A stretch of 64,000 nt of DNA, from positions 1-64,000 of the forward strand of contig NZ_CAJNBK010000025.1 in NCBI RefSeq assembly GCF_905220975.1, read 5' to 3'. The notes under the pieces were generated by a model. That model ran no database searches. It saw only the letters and a list, made by a program, of their open reading frames with translations, and was not told the origin of the DNA. Source of the DNA: Paraburkholderia haematera. Lineage in GTDB: Bacteria > Pseudomonadota > Gammaproteobacteria > Burkholderiales > Burkholderiaceae. Both the position numbers and the translations under genes were made by a program. Positions 17,309-27,626 of this stretch are shown in pieces (position 1 is the first letter of the stretch; every line of letters begins with the position of its first letter).

Positions 17309-20300
17309 ATGAATCCATCCCGCGCCTTTATTCTGCGACCCGTCGGCACCGCGCTGCTGATGGCGGCGATCATGCTGGTCGGCCTCGTCGCGCTGCGCTT
17401 CCTGCCGCTCTCCGCGCTGCCCGAAGTCGACTATCCGACGATCCAGGTGCAGACCTTCTACCCGGGCGCGAGCCCGGACGTGATGACCTCGTCGGTCACC
17501 GCGCCGCTCGAACGTCAGTTCGGGCAGATGCCGTCGTTGAATCAGATGTCGTCGCAAAGCTCGGCCGGCTCGTCGATCATCACGCTGCAGTTCAGCCTCG
17601 ATCTGCCGCTCGACATCGCCGAGCAGGAAGTCCAGGCGGCGATCAACGCCGCGGGCAACCTGCTGCCGTCCGACCTGCCCGCGCCGCCGATCTACGCCAA
17701 GATCAATCCCGCCGACGCGCCGATCATCACGCTCGCGATCACGTCGAAAACGATGCCGCTCACGCAGGTGCAGGATCTGGCCGACACGCGTCTCGCGCAG
17801 AAGATCTCGCAGGTGGCGGGTGTGGGCCTCGTGAGCCTGTCCGGCGGTCAACGCCCGGCCGTGCGGATTCAGGCGAACCCGCGCGCGCTTGCCGCATACG
17901 GTCTGAATCTGGACGATCTGCGCACCACGATTTCGAACCTGAACGTCAACACGCCGAAGGGTAACTTCGACGGCCCGACGCGCAACTACACGATCAACGC
18001 GAACGATCAGCTGACCGACGCCGACGCCTACAAGAGCGCCGTGGTGGCGTACAAGGGCGGCCGCCCGGTCATGCTGACCGATGTGGCCACCATCGTGCAG
18101 GGCGCGGAGAACACCAAGCTCGGCGCATGGGTCAACAACACGCCGGCGATCATCCTGAACGTGCAGCGCCAGCCGGGCGCGAACGTGATTCAGGTGGTCG
18201 ACAGCATCAAGGCGCTGCTGCCGAAATTGCAGCAGTCGCTGCCGGCCGCACTCGAGGTTGAGATCGTCACCGACCGGACCACTACGATCCGCGCTTCCGT
18301 GCGCGACGTGCAGTTCGAATTGCTGATGTCGGTCGCGCTGGTGGTGCTGGTCATGTACCTGTTCCTCGCCAACGTCTACGCCACGATCATCCCGAGCCTC
18401 TCCGTGCCGCTGTCGCTGATCGGCACGCTCGCGGTGATGTACCTGTGCGGTTTCTCGCTGGACAACCTCTCGCTGATGGCGTTGACCATCGCGACCGGCT
18501 TTGTGGTCGACGATGCCATCGTGATGATCGAGAACATCGCGCGCTATGTCGAAGACGGCGAGTCTCCATTGGAGGCCGCGCTGAAGGGTTCGAAACAGAT
18601 CGGCTTCACGATCATTTCGTTGACGGTTTCGCTGATCGCCGTGCTGATTCCGCTGCTCTTCATGGGCGACGTGGTCGGGCGCCTGTTCCACGAATTCGCG
18701 ATCACGCTGACTGTGACGATCGTGATTTCGGCCGTTGTCTCGCTCACGCTCGTGCCGATGATGTGCGCGAAGCTCCTGCGCCACTCGCCGCCGCACGAAA
18801 GCCACCGGTTTGAAGCGAAGGCCCATCGGTTTATCGACTGGGTGATCGCCCGTTACGCGGTCGCGCTCACCTGGGTGCTGAACCGCCAACGCGCCACCCT
18901 GTTCGTCGCGGTGCTCACGCTGGTGCTGACCGGCGTGCTGTACGTGTACATTCCGAAGGGCTTTTTCCCGGTGCAGGACACCGGCGTGATCCAGGCCATC
19001 ACGCAGGCCCCGCAGTCAGTGTCGTATGCGTCGATGGCCGAGCGCCAGCAGGAACTCGCGGCGCAGATCCTGAAGAATCCCGACGTGGAAAGCCTGACCT
19101 CGTTCATCGGTGTGGACGGCAGCAACATCACGTTGAACAGCGGCCGCATGCTGATCAACCTGAAGCCGCGCGACGACCGCAAAAATACCGCGAGCGACGT
19201 GATCCGCCAGTTGCAGCAGGACGTCGCGCATATTCCGGGCGCGTCGCTCTATATGCAGCCGGTGCAGGATCTGACGATCGATTCCACTGTCAGCCCGACG
19301 CAGTACCAGTTCATGCTGACCGACCCGAACATCAGCGAATTCACCACGTGGGTGCCGAAGCTGGTCGAACGGCTGAAGCAGTCGCCGGAACTGGCGGACG
19401 TGGCCACCGACTTGCAGGACAACGGCCAGTCGGTCTACATCGAAATCGACCGCGCCACCGCGTCGCGTTACGGCATCACGCCCGCCACCGTCGATAGCGC
19501 GTTGTATGACGCCTTCGGCCAGCGCATCATCTCGACCATCTTTACGCAGTCGAACCAGTACCGCGTGATTCTGGAAGCGCAGCCGCAGATGCAGCACTAC
19601 ACGGAATCGCTGAATTCGATCTACCTGCCCTCGTCCACTTCGTCGGGCGGCCAGGTGCCGTTGTCGTCGATCGCGAAGTTCATCGAGAAGCCCGCGCCGC
19701 TGCTGGTCACGCATCTGAGCCAATTCCCCGCCACGACCGTTTCTTTCAATCTCGCACCTGGCTCCTCGCTTGGCGCGGCGGTGAAAGCAATCGATCAGGC
19801 GGAGAAAGATATCGGGCTGCCGGCATCGTTCCAGACGCGCTTCCAGGGCGCGGCGCTGGCGTTCCAGGCGTCGTTGTCGAACGAACTGTTCCTGATCCTG
19901 GCGGCGATTGTCACGATGTATATCGTGCTCGGGGTGCTGTACGAGAGCTTCATTCACCCGATCACGATTCTGTCGACGCTGCCCTCGGCAGGCGTCGGCG
20001 CGTTGCTCGCGCTGTTGATTACCGGGCACGATCTGGACATCATCGGCATCATTGGTATCGTGCTGCTGATCGGTATCGTCAAGAAGAACGCCATTATGAT
20101 GATCGACTTCGCGCTCTACGCCGAGCGCGAGGAAGGCAAGCCGCCGCGTGAAGCGATCTATCAGGCGTGTTTGCTGCGCTTCCGGCCGATCCTGATGACC
20201 ACGCTCGCCGCCCTGCTCGGCGCCCTGCCGCTGATGCTTGGCACCGGCGCGGGCTCGGAGTTGCGCCGCCCGCTCGGTATCGCGATTGCCGGCGGTTTGA

Positions 20301-20431
20301 TCGTCAGCCAGTTGCTCACACTGTTCACCACGCCGGTGATCTATCTCGGCTTCGACGCGCTCGCCCGTCGTGCGCGCGAGCGCTTCAATCGCGGCAAACC
20401 TGTGCCGCCCGCCACCGATGCAGGGACTTAA
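17309..20431 (+). CDS. mdtB: RND multidrug transporter subunit (MdtB-like)
   Basis: This 1040-residue inner-membrane RND pump has 12 helices and two large periplasmic loops. Diagnostic sequences are FPVQDTGVIQAITQAPQSVS, SLMALTIATGFVVDDAIVMI (proton-relay helix 4 with paired acidic residues) and IGIVKKNAIMMIDFAL. With MdtC it forms a heteromultimeric pump driven by proton flow. In E. coli, MdtABC exports bile salts, novobiocin and some metal chelates; the substrate here is unknown. The gene lies three bases before mdtC. Confidence 0.88.
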   Translation: MNPSRAFILRPVGTALLMAAIMLVGLVALRFLPLSALPEVDYPTIQVQTFYPGASPDVMTSSVTAPLERQFGQMPSLNQMSSQSSAGSSIITLQFSLDLPLDIAEQEVQAAINAAGNLLPSDLPAPPIYAKINPADAPIITLAITSKTMPLTQVQDLADTRLAQKISQVAGVGLVSLSGGQRPAVRIQANPRALAAYGLNLDDLRTTISNLNVNTPKGNFDGPTRNYTINANDQLTDADAYKSAVVAYKGGRPVMLTDVATIVQGAENTKLGAWVNNTPAIILNVQRQPGANVIQVVDSIKALLPKLQQSLPAALEVEIVTDRTTTIRASVRDVQFELLMSVALVVLVMYLFLANVYATIIPSLSVPLSLIGTLAVMYLCGFSLDNLSLMALTIATGFVVDDAIVMIENIARYVEDGESPLEAALKGSKQIGFTIISLTVSLIAVLIPLLFMGDVVGRLFHEFAITLTVTIVISAVVSLTLVPMMCAKLLRHSPPHESHRFEAKAHRFIDWVIARYAVALTWVLNRQRATLFVAVLTLVLTGVLYVYIPKGFFPVQDTGVIQAITQAPQSVSYASMAERQQELAAQILKNPDVESLTSFIGVDGSNITLNSGRMLINLKPRDDRKNTASDVIRQLQQDVAHIPGASLYMQPVQDLTIDSTVSPTQYQFMLTDPNISEFTTWVPKLVERLKQSPELADVATDLQDNGQSVYIEIDRATASRYGITPATVDSALYDAFGQRIISTIFTQSNQYRVILEAQPQMQHYTESLNSIYLPSSTSSGGQVPLSSIAKFIEKPAPLLVTHLSQFPATTVSFNLAPGSSLGAAVKAIDQAEKDIGLPASFQTRFQGAALAFQASLSNELFLILAAIVTMYIVLGVLYESFIHPITILSTLPSAGVGALLALLITGHDLDIIGIIGIVLLIGIVKKNAIMMIDFALYAEREEGKPPREAIYQACLLRFRPILMTTLAALLGALPLMLGTGAGSELRRPLGIAIAGGLIVSQLLTLFTTPVIYLGFDALARRARERFNRGKPVPPATDAGT

Positions 20432-20434
20432 GCG

Positions 20435-23400
20435 ATGAACCTGTCGCGTCCGTTTATCTCCCGCCCGGTCGCCACCACGCTGCTGGCGGTCGGGATCGCG
20501 CTGTCCGGGATTTTTGCGTTCACCAAGCTGCCGGTCGCGCCGCTGCCGCAGGTCGACTTCCCGACCATTTCGGTGCAGGCCACCTTGCCGGGCGCGAGCC
20601 CGGACACGGTGGCGACCAGTGTCGCGAGCCCACTCGAACGGCATCTCGGCTCGATCGCCGACGTCACCGAAATGACCTCGCAGAGTTCGGTCGGCTCGAC
20701 GCGCATTACGTTGCAGTTTGGCCTGAACCGCGACATCGACGGCGCCGCGCGCGACGTGCAGGCGGCCATCAACGCCGCGCGCGCCGATCTGCCGGCGAGC
20801 CTGCGCAGCAATCCCACGTATCACAAGGTGAATCCCGCCGACGCGCCGATCCTGATTCTCGCGCTGACGTCGAAGACGCTGACCGCCGGCCAGTTGTATG
20901 ACTCCGCGGCCACCGTGTTGCAACAGTCGCTGTCGCAGGTGGATGGTGTCGGCGAAGTGGATGTGAGCGGTTCGGCCAATCCGGCAGTGCGTGTCGAACT
21001 GGAACCGCATGCGCTGTCGCACTACGGCATCGGCCTCGAAGACGTGCGTGCGGCGCTCGCCGCGGCCAACGCGAACAGCCCGAAAGGCTCGATCGAGTTC
21101 GGCCCGAACCGCGTGCAGATCTACACCAACGACCAGGCGAGCAAGGCGTCGCAGTATAAAGATCTGGTCATCGCGTACCGCAACGGCGCAGCGGTGAAGC
21201 TGTCCGATGTGGCCGAGGTGGTCGATTCGGTCGAAGATCTGCGCAACCTTGGCCTCTTCAACGGCAAGCGTTCGGTGCTGGTGATTCTGTACCGCCAGCC
21301 CGGTGCGAACATTATCGACACCATCGACCGCGTGATGGGGATGCTGCCGCAATTGCACGCGTCGCTGCCCGCCGACGTCGACATCGCGCCGGCCGCCGAC
21401 CGCTCCACGACGATCCGCGCGTCGCTGAAAGACACCGAGCGCACGCTGATGATCGCGGTGGCGCTGGTGGTGATGGTGGTGTTCCTGTTCCTGCGCAACT
21501 GGCGCGCCACGCTGATTCCGAGCGTGGCCGTGCCGATCTCGATCATCGGCACGTTCGGCGCGATGTATATGCTGGGCTTTTCGATCGACAACCTCTCGCT
21601 GATGGCGTTGACGATCGCGACTGGCTTCGTGGTCGACGACGCGATCGTGGTGCTGGAAAACATCTCACGGCATATAGAAAACGGCGTGCCGCGCATGAAG
21701 GCTGCGTTCCTCGGCGCACGCGAAGTCGGCTTCACGGTGCTCTCCATCAGTATTTCGCTGGTCGCCGTGTTCCTGCCGATTCTGCTGATGGGCGGCATTG
21801 TCGGGCGGCTGTTCCGCGAATTCGCGCTGACGCTGTCGCTCGCGATCGGCGTGTCGCTGATCGTCTCGCTCACCCTGACGCCGATGATGTGTTCGCGCCT
21901 CCTGCGCGAGCCCCACGAAAAGACAGAAGAAGGACGCTTTGGACGCTGGCTCGAAAGCGGCTTCACGGCGATGCATCGCGGTTATGAGCGCACGCTCGGC
22001 TGGGCGCTGCTGCATCCGCGCCTGATCGTAACGATTCTGCTCGCCACTATCGGACTGAACATCTGGCTGTACATCATCGTCCCGAAGGGCTTCTTTCCGC
22101 AGCAGGACACCGGGCGGCTGATCGGCGGCATCCAGGCTGACCAGAGCACATCGTTTCAGGCGATGAAGGGCAAGTTTGCGGAGATGATGGAAATCGTCGG
22201 CAAGAATCCCGCGGTGGACAGCGTGGCAGGTTTCACCGGCGGCCGGCAAACCAACTCTGGCTTCATGTTCGTTTCGCTGAAGCCGAAGAGCGAGCGCAAG
22301 CTATCCGCCGACCAGGTGATCCAGCAACTGCGTGCGCCGCTCGGCGACGTCGCCGGTGCGCGGACTTTCTTGCAGGCGGTGCAGGACATTCGCGTCGGCG
22401 GCCGGCAATCGAACGCGCAGTATCAGTTCACGCTGCTGGCCGATTCGACGCCCGATCTGTATCTGTGGGGACCGAAGCTCACGGAGGCGCTGCAAGCGCG
22501 CCCCGAACTCGCCGACGTGAATTCCGACCAGCAGCAAGGCGGCCTCGAGGCGATGGTGACGATCGACCGCGCCACCGCCGCGCGCCTCGGTATCAAGCCG
22601 GCGCAGATCGATAACACCTTGTATGACGCGTTCGGCCAGCGCCAGGTGTCGACGATCTACAACCCGCTGAACCAGTACCACGTGGTGATGGAAGTCGCGC
22701 CGAAGTACTGGCAGAGCCCGGACATGCTGAAGCAGATTTACATCAGCACCTCGGGTGGCAGCGCGAGCGGCGCGCAGACCACCAACGCGCCGGCCGGCAC
22801 GGTGACCGCGCATACAACCGCTACGACCAGCACGAGCGCGACGACTGGCGGCACGGCCGGTACGACGGCGTCGAGCGCGGCGAGCATCGCTGCCGATTCC
22901 GCGCGCAACCAGGCGATCAATTCGATTGCGGCGAGCGGCAAGTCGAGTGCTTCGTCGGGCGCGGCGGTGTCCACTTCGAAGGAGACGATGGTGCCGTTGT
23001 CGGCGATCGCGAGCTTCGGCCCGGGGAACACGCCGTTATCGGTGAATCACCAGAGCCAGTTCGTGGCCTCGACGATTTCGTTCAATCTGCCGCCGGGTGT
23101 GTCGTTATCGACAGCGACGCAGGCGATTTACGACACGATGGCGCAGATCGGCATGCCGGGGACGATACACGGCAGTTTCCAGGGGACCGCACAGGCATTT
23201 CAGCAGTCGATGTCCGACCAGCCGATTCTGATTCTGGCCGCGTTGGCCGCGGTGTATATCGTGCTGGGGATGCTGTACGAGAGTTATATCCATCCGCTGA
23301 CGATCTTGTCCACGCTGCCCTCCGCGGGCGTGGGGGCGCTGTTGGCTTTGCTGCTGTTCCAGACTGAGTTCAGCATCATTGCGCTGATTGGGGTGATCTT

Positions 23401-23749
23401 GCTGATCGGCATTGTGAAGAAGAACGCGATCATGATGGTGGACTTTGCGATTGAAGCTTCCAGGCAGGGGTTGTCGTCGCGGGATGCGATTTATCAGGCT
23501 TGCATGCTGCGGTTCCGGCCGATCATGATGACGACTTGCGCGGCACTTCTTGGGGCGTTGCCCTTGGCGTTTGGGCGCGGGGAAGGGGCGGAGCTGCGGG
23601 CTCCGTTGGGGATTGCTATTGTGGGTGGGTTGATTGTCAGTCAGATGCTGACTTTGTATACCACACCGGTGGTTTATCTTTATATGGATCGGATTCGGGT
23701 GCGGTGGGAGTCGCGGAAGGCTCGGAGATCTGGGATGGCGGCTCCTTGA
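20435..23749 (+). CDS. mdtC: RND multidrug transporter subunit (MdtC-like) with Ser/Thr-rich insertion
   Basis: This 1104-residue partner of MdtB carries the same motifs (FFPQQDTGRLIGGIQADQS, SLMALTIATGFVVDDAIVVL, IGIVKKNAIMMVDFAI). Residues about 772-849 are a Ser/Thr/Ala/Gly-rich insertion (SGGSASGAQTTNAPAG and following) in the second periplasmic loop. MdtB lacks it. The last 300 bases change base use: third positions shift from C to G and T. The stop is followed after seven bases by the long inverted-repeat element. No outer-membrane channel gene follows. Confidence 0.87.
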   Translation: MNLSRPFISRPVATTLLAVGIALSGIFAFTKLPVAPLPQVDFPTISVQATLPGASPDTVATSVASPLERHLGSIADVTEMTSQSSVGSTRITLQFGLNRDIDGAARDVQAAINAARADLPASLRSNPTYHKVNPADAPILILALTSKTLTAGQLYDSAATVLQQSLSQVDGVGEVDVSGSANPAVRVELEPHALSHYGIGLEDVRAALAAANANSPKGSIEFGPNRVQIYTNDQASKASQYKDLVIAYRNGAAVKLSDVAEVVDSVEDLRNLGLFNGKRSVLVILYRQPGANIIDTIDRVMGMLPQLHASLPADVDIAPAADRSTTIRASLKDTERTLMIAVALVVMVVFLFLRNWRATLIPSVAVPISIIGTFGAMYMLGFSIDNLSLMALTIATGFVVDDAIVVLENISRHIENGVPRMKAAFLGAREVGFTVLSISISLVAVFLPILLMGGIVGRLFREFALTLSLAIGVSLIVSLTLTPMMCSRLLREPHEKTEEGRFGRWLESGFTAMHRGYERTLGWALLHPRLIVTILLATIGLNIWLYIIVPKGFFPQQDTGRLIGGIQADQSTSFQAMKGKFAEMMEIVGKNPAVDSVAGFTGGRQTNSGFMFVSLKPKSERKLSADQVIQQLRAPLGDVAGARTFLQAVQDIRVGGRQSNAQYQFTLLADSTPDLYLWGPKLTEALQARPELADVNSDQQQGGLEAMVTIDRATAARLGIKPAQIDNTLYDAFGQRQVSTIYNPLNQYHVVMEVAPKYWQSPDMLKQIYISTSGGSASGAQTTNAPAGTVTAHTTATTSTSATTGGTAGTTASSAASIAADSARNQAINSIAASGKSSASSGAAVSTSKETMVPLSAIASFGPGNTPLSVNHQSQFVASTISFNLPPGVSLSTATQAIYDTMAQIGMPGTIHGSFQGTAQAFQQSMSDQPILILAALAAVYIVLGMLYESYIHPLTILSTLPSAGVGALLALLLFQTEFSIIALIGVILLIGIVKKNAIMMVDFAIEASRQGLSSRDAIYQACMLRFRPIMMTTCAALLGALPLAFGRGEGAELRAPLGIAIVGGLIVSQMLTLYTTPVVYLYMDRIRVRWESRKARRSGMAAP

Positions 23750-23756
23750 TTTTTTT

Positions 23757-24727
23757 GCCTGCTCGGCGGGGTGTTTGTGGTTTTGGTCTTTTCTTGATTT
23801 GGGATTCTTGGTCTTTTCTTGATCTGGAATTTTTGGCCTTTCCTTGTGTTCTTATTGGTCTATTAGCGTTCCCCCTGTGCGGGGGGGCACCTACTTTTCT
23901 TTGCCTGCCGCAAAGAAAAGTAGGCAAAAGAAAGCGGCTCACACCGCCAGCTCATAAGCGGGTCCCCTGGCTTGGAGGAGGTAGTGGTGCATCTGGAATC
24001 CGTGCCCCCGCACACTCCGCGTTAGTGACCAAGGGCTCATCAGCGCCCACTCCGCACTGCGTGCGTCGCGGATGGGTCTGCTTGGGAAACCAGGGGGCTT
24101 TGGTTGTGGGTGGTGGGGGCCCATCGGCTTCGCCTCGGCGAAACACCTCTGCGCCCGGAGGCGAACCCCACTTCAAATGAAATGTCGATGTGTCGCACGC
24201 ACCCTCATCTCGTAGCGACAGGCGAAGCCGAAGTCGAGAAGCCGCAATCACAGCGGCGATGCGACGATGGGCCGCGACCGCGGCAACGAGTAGATCGCGA
24301 TGCCAACCGCGGACGATGGTGTTATGAAGCACCGCGTCGGCGCGCGGGGAGTGTCTGATTTTTTGTGTGCAAGGCCGATGGCTCCCACCACGCGCAACCG
24401 AAGCCCCTGGTTTCCCATGCAGCCCCGTCCGCGACGCACGCAGTGCGGAGTGGGAACTGATGACACCTTTGTCACTCCCGCCGAATGTGCGAGAACACAG
24501 ATTCCAGATGCACCACTACCTCCTCCAAGCCAGGGGACCCGCTTAAGAATTAGCGGTTTGAGCCGCTTTCTTTTGCCTACTTTTCTTTGCGGCAAGCAAA
24601 GAAAAGTAGGTGCCCCCCCGCACAGGGGGAACGCTAATAGACCAATAAGAACACAAGGAAAGGCCAAAAATCCCAGATCAAGAAAAAACCCAAAACCAAA
24701 AACAACCCGCCGATCAGGCCCCCCTCA
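23757..24727. repeat. long inverted-repeat element, copy A (type 1 arms)
   Basis: About 970 bp lie between the stop codons of mdtC and a minus-strand gene. The two ends are inverted copies of each other. The outer 175 bp or so of each arm is nearly identical, and similarity continues to about 380 bp per arm. Each arm holds nested hairpins: CCCCC/GGGGG (23871-23885) and a 13-bp stem CTACTTTTCTTTG with CAAAGAAAAGTAG (23891-23923 left, 24577-24609 right). The unpaired core is about 200 bp. Open frames inside are rich in repeats and have no ribosome sites. No transposase is encoded. The right end includes the stop codon of the gene at 24725. Confidence 0.85.
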
Positions 24728-25189
24728 TAACCTCTGCTCAACAGCAAGCAAAAAAACCCGCCGCCACTGCTTAGCCTGCCGCTCGCCCACCATGGGCAAA
24801 ACCCAAACCGGATGCTTAGCGTCTTTGACTTTCAAAGCGACCTGCCATTGAGCATCATGCCCCTGCACCTCAGCGCCGAGCAGATCGGCAAAGATATAGG
24901 CCCCTTGCTCGCCGCCCAGGCGAATCTCACAGAACCGCTTACCGGCAGCAAGCCGGACCGCACCCCATGTCCCTTTAAGCTCGTGAGTCCAATCGCCATC
25001 GCGAATATTGGCAGCGACTTCCTTCCGACGCCGCCACCAATAAACAACGGCAGCAATCAAAAGCAAAACAACAAGAACTGCAACCCCAATCGCAACAGCC
25101 AGCCCAAACGCCGCCTGCAAGGCATAAAACGCGCGCACCGCGCCATACACCAGCGCGATCAGCGCAATCAACGCAACAACAATCGGCAT
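24725..25189 (-). CDS. small membrane protein of unknown function
   Basis: This protein of about 154 residues has two membrane helices (MPIVVALIALIALVYGAV and a second of about 25 residues ending in VVYWW). A basic RRRK segment and a soluble C-terminal domain of about 90 residues follow (IRDGDWTHELKGTWGAVRL and following). I do not recognise the family. The ATG at 25189 is preferred to the TTG at 25237, which adds an unlikely 16-residue leader. The stop codon falls in the last bases of element copy A. The codon use near the 3' end is G/T rich, as in mdtC on the other side. Confidence 0.65.
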   Translation of the reverse strand: MPIVVALIALIALVYGAVRAFYALQAAFGLAVAIGVAVLVVLLLIAAVVYWWRRRKEVAANIRDGDWTHELKGTWGAVRLAAGKRFCEIRLGGEQGAYIFADLLGAEVQGHDAQWQVALKVKDAKHPVWVLPMVGERQAKQWRRVFLLAVEQRL

Positions 25190-25290
25190 GGCAAGTTCAC
25201 CCGGCAAAAATTTCAGGCTAGCACGGACAATACCCAAAGTTCACGGCAAAAAACCATTGCGAAAAATGCGCAACCGCGCGAACCAAACCG

Positions 25291-25854
25291 TTACGGCTGC
25301 TTATGCGCTGCGGCCCAATCCTTCACCGCCTTCAACGTGTTCTCGACGTGCTTCTCTGGCGACAGGCTCGTGTACTCGTAAATGATCTTGCCGTCCGGCG
25401 CGATCACGTACGACACGCGATTGGCCATCGAACTATACATCGGCAAACCAGCATCATAGGCGCCGATCACCTTCGCGTCGGCATCGGCCGCCACCGGGAA
25501 TTTGCTGCGGCATTCGCTCACCGAAAACTTCGTCAACGTGTCGATGTTGTCGTGCGACACACCAATCACCGTCGCCCCATATTTCTTGTACTCGTCGACG
25601 GCTTCGGCAAACTCGTGCGCTTCGATCGTGCAGCCCTTCGTGAAGGCCGCAGGATAGAAATACAGCACCACCGGCCCCTTCTTCAACTGGTCAGCAAGCG
25701 AATACGTGTAAGTCTTTCCGCCCAGCGAAGCCTCCGTGGAGAACGGCGGCGCTGCATCGCCCGGCTTGAGCGTGGCCGAGGCCGTCAGCGAATGCATCGC
25801 GAATCCCACCGACAGGACGGCAGCCAGCGCCGCCGGTATGAATTTTCTTTTCAT
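25291..25854 (-). CDS. exported peroxiredoxin (AhpC/TSA, Bcp-like)
   Basis: This 187-residue thioredoxin-fold peroxidase has a Sec signal peptide (KFIPAALAAVLSVGFA, cleavage after about residue 27). The peroxidatic cysteine C75 lies in FYPAAFTKGCTIEAHEF and the likely resolving cysteine C115 in SVSECRSKF. It should reduce peroxides in the periplasm. It stands alone between a membrane protein and an EAL-HDOD gene. Confidence 0.85.
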   Translation of the reverse strand: MKRKFIPAALAAVLSVGFAMHSLTASATLKPGDAAPPFSTEASLGGKTYTYSLADQLKKGPVVLYFYPAAFTKGCTIEAHEFAEAVDEYKKYGATVIGVSHDNIDTLTKFSVSECRSKFPVAADADAKVIGAYDAGLPMYSSMANRVSYVIAPDGKIIYEYTSLSPEKHVENTLKAVKDWAAAHKQP

Positions 25855-25993
25855 CTGCAGTTCCTAGAAACGTTAACGCACTCTGTGGGCGCAGTCAGAT
25901 GACGGTCGCGGCGTTCGGCGGAACGCCGGCAACCTCCATGCGCTATTGGACCACGTACAGACAAGGTACGTCAGAACCCGCAGAAAGGATGCA

Positions 25994-27328
25994 TCAGGCC
26001 GCTTCTTCGATATGCGCGCCGAACCACGCCGCAGCAGATAGATTCAGCTCCGCCAGCACCTCGGGCGTGAGCGTCGCGAAGCCGGGCGGTGCATCGGGTC
26101 CGGCTGCGATCGAGGTGGCATCGCCGCCCTCGCCGGCTACTTCGGCAATTCGCAGCAAGGTGCCGAGCGCGCCGCCACCCGTGACGATCGCTTCCCGAAT
26201 CTGCGGCGCAAGGCCGAGTTTCTCCAGCACAGCAGCGGGCGTGCTGCCCACCACCACGTGGACCAGAGAAAAAATACCGGTCATGAAAGCGGCATCGGCA
26301 AAATCGTCATCGGACGGGCGCAGCCAGGCCGCGGCCAATTCCATGAAGCGCGAGCGTGTCCCGGCCAGTTGCACCAGCGGATCGGCGCGCCACGGCAGAT
26401 CGCCGCTGTCCGCGTACAACAGCAATTGCGCCCAGCGCGCGATCTGCCGCGTGCCGGTGGCGATGATGGCCTCGCGCAGCGAGGCAATATTGCGCCCCAG
26501 CCCAAACGCGCTCGAATTGACGAGGCGCAGCAGTTGCACCACCACGCTCGGGTTCTGCTTGAGCTCCGCTTCGAGCTCGACAATCCCGGCATCGCGCGAC
26601 AACAGCGCCAGCAAACGCAGGAGACCAGGCCGCGGCGAACGATTGCGCGGCGCGGCCAGCACCTGCGGCCTCGCGAAGAAGTAGCCCTGGAACAGATCGA
26701 AGCCGAGGTCGCGAGCCAGCGCAAAGTCTTCGCGCGTCTCGACCTTCTCCGCGATCAGTGTCTTGCCATGGCCGCGCACCATCGAGGCCAGTTTGGCAAG
26801 CGCGCACCGCTCGGTCTGCAGGAAATCGATCTTGACGATGTCGGCGTGCGGCAGCGCAGCGAGCAGCTCATCCGATAGTTCACTGACGTCGTCGAGCGCC
26901 ACCTGAAAGCCGGCGCGGCGCAATTCGGTCAGCCGGCGGGCCAGATGGGCGTCGAACTTGACGGTTTCGAGGATCTCGAGCACGAAGCGCTCAGGCGGCA
27001 TCAAATGGACGATATCGTTAAAGAGCAGCGCGCGGTCGATATTGACGAAGCCGCGGTGCTGGCCCAGCACGGCCGCCACGCCGATCCCGCCGATTGCGCG
27101 AGCCACGACCTGCGCCGTTGCCTGGGCGTCGTCGCTGACCTCGGCATAGTTATGCGCGCTGGCTCGAAACAGCAATTCATAAGCATTGAGCGCGCCGTCG
27201 CGATCGAGAATCGGCTGACGGCCCAGATAAACGAACTGCGCTCCGGACGCCGGGTCGGCGTTTTCGGCACATTGTTCAAGCACCTCGACGTGCCGGGGGA
27301 TGGCCCCGACAAAGTGACGTTCAGACAT
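25994..27328 (-). CDS. EAL-HDOD signalling protein 1
   Basis: This 444-residue protein joins an N-terminal EAL-like domain (about 30-240: LGRQPILDRDGALNAYELLF, KIDFLQ, GFDLFQGYFFARP) to an HDOD domain (about 245-430). This is the YuxH layout. The EAL motif itself is YELLF, so c-di-GMP hydrolysis is doubtful. Such proteins usually act as regulators or binding proteins. It is divergent from the PAS-GGDEF-EAL gene across a 298-bp gap in which no clear promoter was read. Confidence 0.82.
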   Translation of the reverse strand: MSERHFVGAIPRHVEVLEQCAENADPASGAQFVYLGRQPILDRDGALNAYELLFRASAHNYAEVSDDAQATAQVVARAIGGIGVAAVLGQHRGFVNIDRALLFNDIVHLMPPERFVLEILETVKFDAHLARRLTELRRAGFQVALDDVSELSDELLAALPHADIVKIDFLQTERCALAKLASMVRGHGKTLIAEKVETREDFALARDLGFDLFQGYFFARPQVLAAPRNRSPRPGLLRLLALLSRDAGIVELEAELKQNPSVVVQLLRLVNSSAFGLGRNIASLREAIIATGTRQIARWAQLLLYADSGDLPWRADPLVQLAGTRSRFMELAAAWLRPSDDDFADAAFMTGIFSLVHVVVGSTPAAVLEKLGLAPQIREAIVTGGGALGTLLRIAEVAGEGGDATSIAAGPDAPPGFATLTPEVLAELNLSAAAWFGAHIEEAA

Positions 27329-27626
27329 GGATCATCGGTGCAAGTGTTCGGAAAGCTGCGCAGCGACGTCATATCCGGCACTGCGCGACAGGTTAGACGT
27401 ATTAACGGACGCCAGGCCGTTGCACTTTAACCGAATCACTCCCGCCACAACGCCGGGCCTCCTACCGGCTCCCTTACCATTTGTTTTTTACAGCATGCGC
27501 TAAAGATTTCCCGCGGCGGGTCGTTATCTCGTTCTGATGGGGCGGCCTGATACCACCTAACCGCCCGGACACGGCGGGCCGTGAGCCGCCCCGCCTGCAG
27601 ACGAACACAGGTTGCCAGCGACAAAC

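Noticed and set aside
16283..18889. 868-codon frame antisense to mdtA/mdtB, and a similar 780-codon frame at 19016-21358
   Set aside because: They are Arg/His/Asp/Gln-rich shadows of RND genes, without domains or start signals.
23500..24667. Open frames across element copy A, ending in Cys/Pro/Gly-rich peptides
   Set aside because: The same peptides recur on both arms because the arms are inverted repeats. No ribosome sites and no independent coding signal.
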